Shown: one piece after another, positions 6,414 through 7,622 of the stretch
How positions within the stretch are numbered: position 1 is the first letter of the stretch
Layout: the number at the start of each line of letters is the position of its first letter
Source: an uncultured Actinomycetes bacterium
GTDB lineage: Bacteria; Actinomycetota; Actinomycetes; Nanopelagicales; Nanopelagicaceae
Assembly: GCA_903875815.1 (NCBI GenBank)
Contig: CAIQXR010000230.1
Span: forward strand, 1 to 7,622
Direction: 5' to 3'
Length of the DNA stretch: 7,622 nt
Notes under the pieces: model-generated
Seen by the model: the letters and a program-made list of their open reading frames with translations, nothing else
The model's database searches: none
What the model was told of the DNA's origin: nothing
Program-made: the position numbers and the translations under genes

Positions 6414-7073
6414 GTGAGCACCGAAGCCCAACCACCAATTACGCCCGCTGAAATTGGGCCTGGTGAATTCTATCCAGTCGTTGGAGTGGGGCCACATCCC
6501 GAGCCCTGGCCGACTGAAGATTTTTACGATCCAGAACTTCTCGCAGGCGGTGATCGGCGAAATGTTTTGGACCATTATCGCTATTGGAAAGTCTCGGCGA
6601 TCGTTGCCGATTTAGATACCAAACGCCACAAGCTCCAGATCGCTATTGAAAATTGGCAACATGATCTCAATATTGGATCAGTTGTTCGCACTGCAAATGC
6701 TTTCAACGTTTCCTATGTCCATATCGTCGGAAAACGCGACTGGAATAAGCGCGGTGCGATGGTGACCGACAAATATTTGCATGTTCTTCATCATCCGACC
6801 GTCGCTGACTTTGCCCAATGGTGCAAAGAGAATGAGACGCCGATTATCGGTATCGATAACTTGCCCATCTCAACTCAATTAGAGACCACAGCTCTGCCCG
6901 AGAAGTGTGTGCTCTTTTTTGGCCAAGAAGGCGCTGGCATGTCTGATGAAGCGACAGCTGTGTGCGAGAAAGTACTTGCGATTGCTCAATATGGATCGAC
7001 TCGATCGATGAATGCCTCAGCAGCCGGTGCCATCGCTATGTATGCCTGGGCGATGCAGCACCTCAATAACTAA
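6414..7073 (+). CDS. SpoU/TrmH-family RNA 2'-O-methyltransferase
   Basis: A 219-aa SPOUT enzyme expected to move a methyl group from S-adenosylmethionine to a ribose 2'-hydroxyl in rRNA or tRNA. The three SpoU motifs are intact: motif 1 NIGSVVRTANAF (86-97, catalytic Arg92), motif 2 LFFGQEGAG (167-175, with E172) and motif 3 IAQYGSTRSMNASAAGAIAM (190-209, with N200), which together form the trefoil knot. Before the domain there is a Pro-rich N-terminal part (1-60), HYRYWKVSAIVADLD (54-68) and AIENWQHD (77-84). This layout matches a conserved actinobacterial group and lacks the L30e-like RNA-binding domain of RlmB-type enzymes. The target nucleotide is unknown, so I give no gene symbol. The start is GTG, chosen by the -10 box 6 nt upstream and by the EamA gene beginning 20 nt away. 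Confidence 0.88.
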   Translation: MSTEAQPPITPAEIGPGEFYPVVGVGPHPEPWPTEDFYDPELLAGGDRRNVLDHYRYWKVSAIVADLDTKRHKLQIAIENWQHDLNIGSVVRTANAFNVSYVHIVGKRDWNKRGAMVTDKYLHVLHHPTVADFAQWCKENETPIIGIDNLPISTQLETTALPEKCVLFFGQEGAGMSDEATAVCEKVLAIAQYGSTRSMNASAAGAIAMYAWAMQHLNN

Positions 7074-7086
7074 CTATTTAATTTAC

Positions 7087-7103
7087 TAACTAAATATTAG
7101 TTA
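7087..7103. terminator. AT-rich hairpin between convergent genes, possible weak bidirectional terminator
   Basis: TAACTAA (7087-7093) and TTAGTTA (7097-7103) are perfect inverted repeats around a 3-nt loop. They fill the 27-bp gap between the SpoU gene and the TPR gene and include the TPR stop codon. TATTTA at 7075-7080 could pair alternatively with TAAATA at 7091-7096. The stem has only one G:C pair and no clean T-tract follows, so it is not a canonical intrinsic terminator. Position and symmetry are the only support. Confidence 0.35.
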
Positions 7104-7622
7104 TTCGTCGAGATCTTCTGGCTCGGAGTCCTCGCCCAAAATCTCTGAAACTGCAGCAAGGCGACGCGTGATCTCATCGGCTTCGGTATCTCGGTGAAGT
7201 TTGCGAAGCACGTCGGCGATGCGATTTTCGATCTCGACAATGAATTCGAAGTCGCGTGGCTCGGCATCCGTAGCAATCTCAAGAACGCGTTCTAACGAAG
7301 CCAACCCATCATCGTATTTACCAATCAAAATCTGAGCTTTGCCGAGTTCAAGCAGTGAATAAGTCTCGCGGTAGTGATCGTGAGCAGTAGCAAAGACATC
7401 TAACGATTTTTGTGCTGCTGCGAGCGCACCTTCGCCATCGTTAATTGCCGTCAAGCAATGCGCAATTTTCTGATCGCATCGGGCGACGTTGATGACTTCT
7501 TTAAGTTTCTTAAAGAGTGCCCGCGCCTCTTGGAATGATTCCAGCGCTGAAACATAATTTCCTAATTCGCGTTGTGCGCAACCAATTAAGTGCAGGTCAT
7601 TTGCGGCACCACTATCGTTGCC
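7101..7622 (-). CDS. TPR-repeat protein, C-terminal part
   Basis: Partial gene: 173 codons run without a stop from the window edge to TAA at 7101, so the start lies beyond the right edge. A TTG at 7454 could be taken for a start, but the frame continues upstream in the same style, so the gene is truncated by the window and not short. Tetratricopeptide helices are visible: LIGCAQRELGNYVSALESFQ (12-31 of the visible part), a pair around IAHCLTAINDGEGALAAAQK (53-72) and LLELGKAQILIGKYDDGLAS (90-109). A last helical pair spans 125-163. The C-terminus is acidic (EDSEPEDLDE). TPR arrays bind other proteins. In actinobacteria they often form the C-terminal half of large regulators or stand as scaffold proteins, and the N-terminal domain needed to decide is missing. 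No signal peptide or enzyme motif is visible in this part. Confidence 0.8.
   Translation of the reverse strand, partial: GNDSGAANDLHLIGCAQRELGNYVSALESFQEARALFKKLKEVINVARCDQKIAHCLTAINDGEGALAAAQKSLDVFATAHDHYRETYSLLELGKAQILIGKYDDGLASLERVLEIATDAEPRDFEFIVEIENRIADVLRKLHRDTEADEITRRLAAVSEILGEDSEPEDLDE

Noticed and set aside
7101..7454. A complete small 117-aa TPR gene starting at TTG 7454
   Set aside because: The same frame continues without a stop to the window edge with further TPR-like helices, so it is the 3' part of a longer gene.
1..7622. Mobile element, CRISPR array, tRNA or rRNA, toxin-antitoxin pair or biosynthetic cluster
   Set aside because: No transposase or integrase motifs, repeat-spacer pattern or tRNA-like sequence was seen, and no unassigned coding stretch is left. 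All larger open frames fit known families.

Overview
The window reads as an ordinary, tightly packed piece of an actinobacterial chromosome. Base composition is close to balanced. Several proteins carry actinobacterial family wording: a CtaB with TSQN-VWGG-AGCMPV-IGW blocks, a SpoU/TrmH protein with AIENWQHD-NIGSVVRTANAF, and a secreted Ala-rich coiled-coil protein. Spacers between genes are very short (-4, 2, 3, 7, 20, 27, 29 nt; one of 112 nt), which suggests a streamlined genome. A freshwater actinobacterium of the Nanopelagicales (acI) or Luna type would fit. That placement is inference; no rRNA or marker gene is present to confirm it.

Layout. At 1-397 (-) lies the N-terminal part of a secreted coiled-coil protein, probably a cell-wall hydrolase of the NlpC/P60 type, cut by the left edge. 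At 510-2206 (-) a two-gene ABC exporter follows, ATPase first and then an ABC-2 permease, joined by an ATGA overlap. A 29-bp divergent spacer separates it from metZ (2236-3462, +), a PLP enzyme for direct sulfhydrylation of activated homoserine in methionine synthesis. metZ converges with 2 nt to spare on a minus-strand cluster transcribed in the order EamA-type permease (5512-6393), PBP4-type DD-peptidase dacB (4347-5504) and heme O synthase ctaB (3465-4343). A 20-bp divergent spacer leads to a SpoU/TrmH-family RNA 2'-O-methyltransferase (6414-7073, +). That gene converges across a short AT-rich hairpin on the C-terminal part of a TPR protein (7101-7622, -), cut by the right edge.

The genes do not form one pathway. 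They cover cell-wall turnover (coiled-coil protein, DacB), small-molecule export (ABC pair, EamA), methionine synthesis (MetZ), respiration cofactor supply (CtaB) and RNA modification (SpoU). I see no phage, transposon, CRISPR, tRNA, rRNA or defence system, and I found no evidence for a new biological system.

The most informative signal is regulatory. Four start codons (ABC ATPase, metZ, dacB, spoU gene) have a -10-like hexamer placed exactly 6 nt upstream, the arrangement expected for leaderless transcripts. The other starts either have Shine-Dalgarno-like sequence or sit inside a putative operon. The rest of the interest lies in single-residue oddities: an E-loop in the ABC ATPase, Asp-to-Glu in the first CtaB motif, and KTG followed by Trp in DacB.
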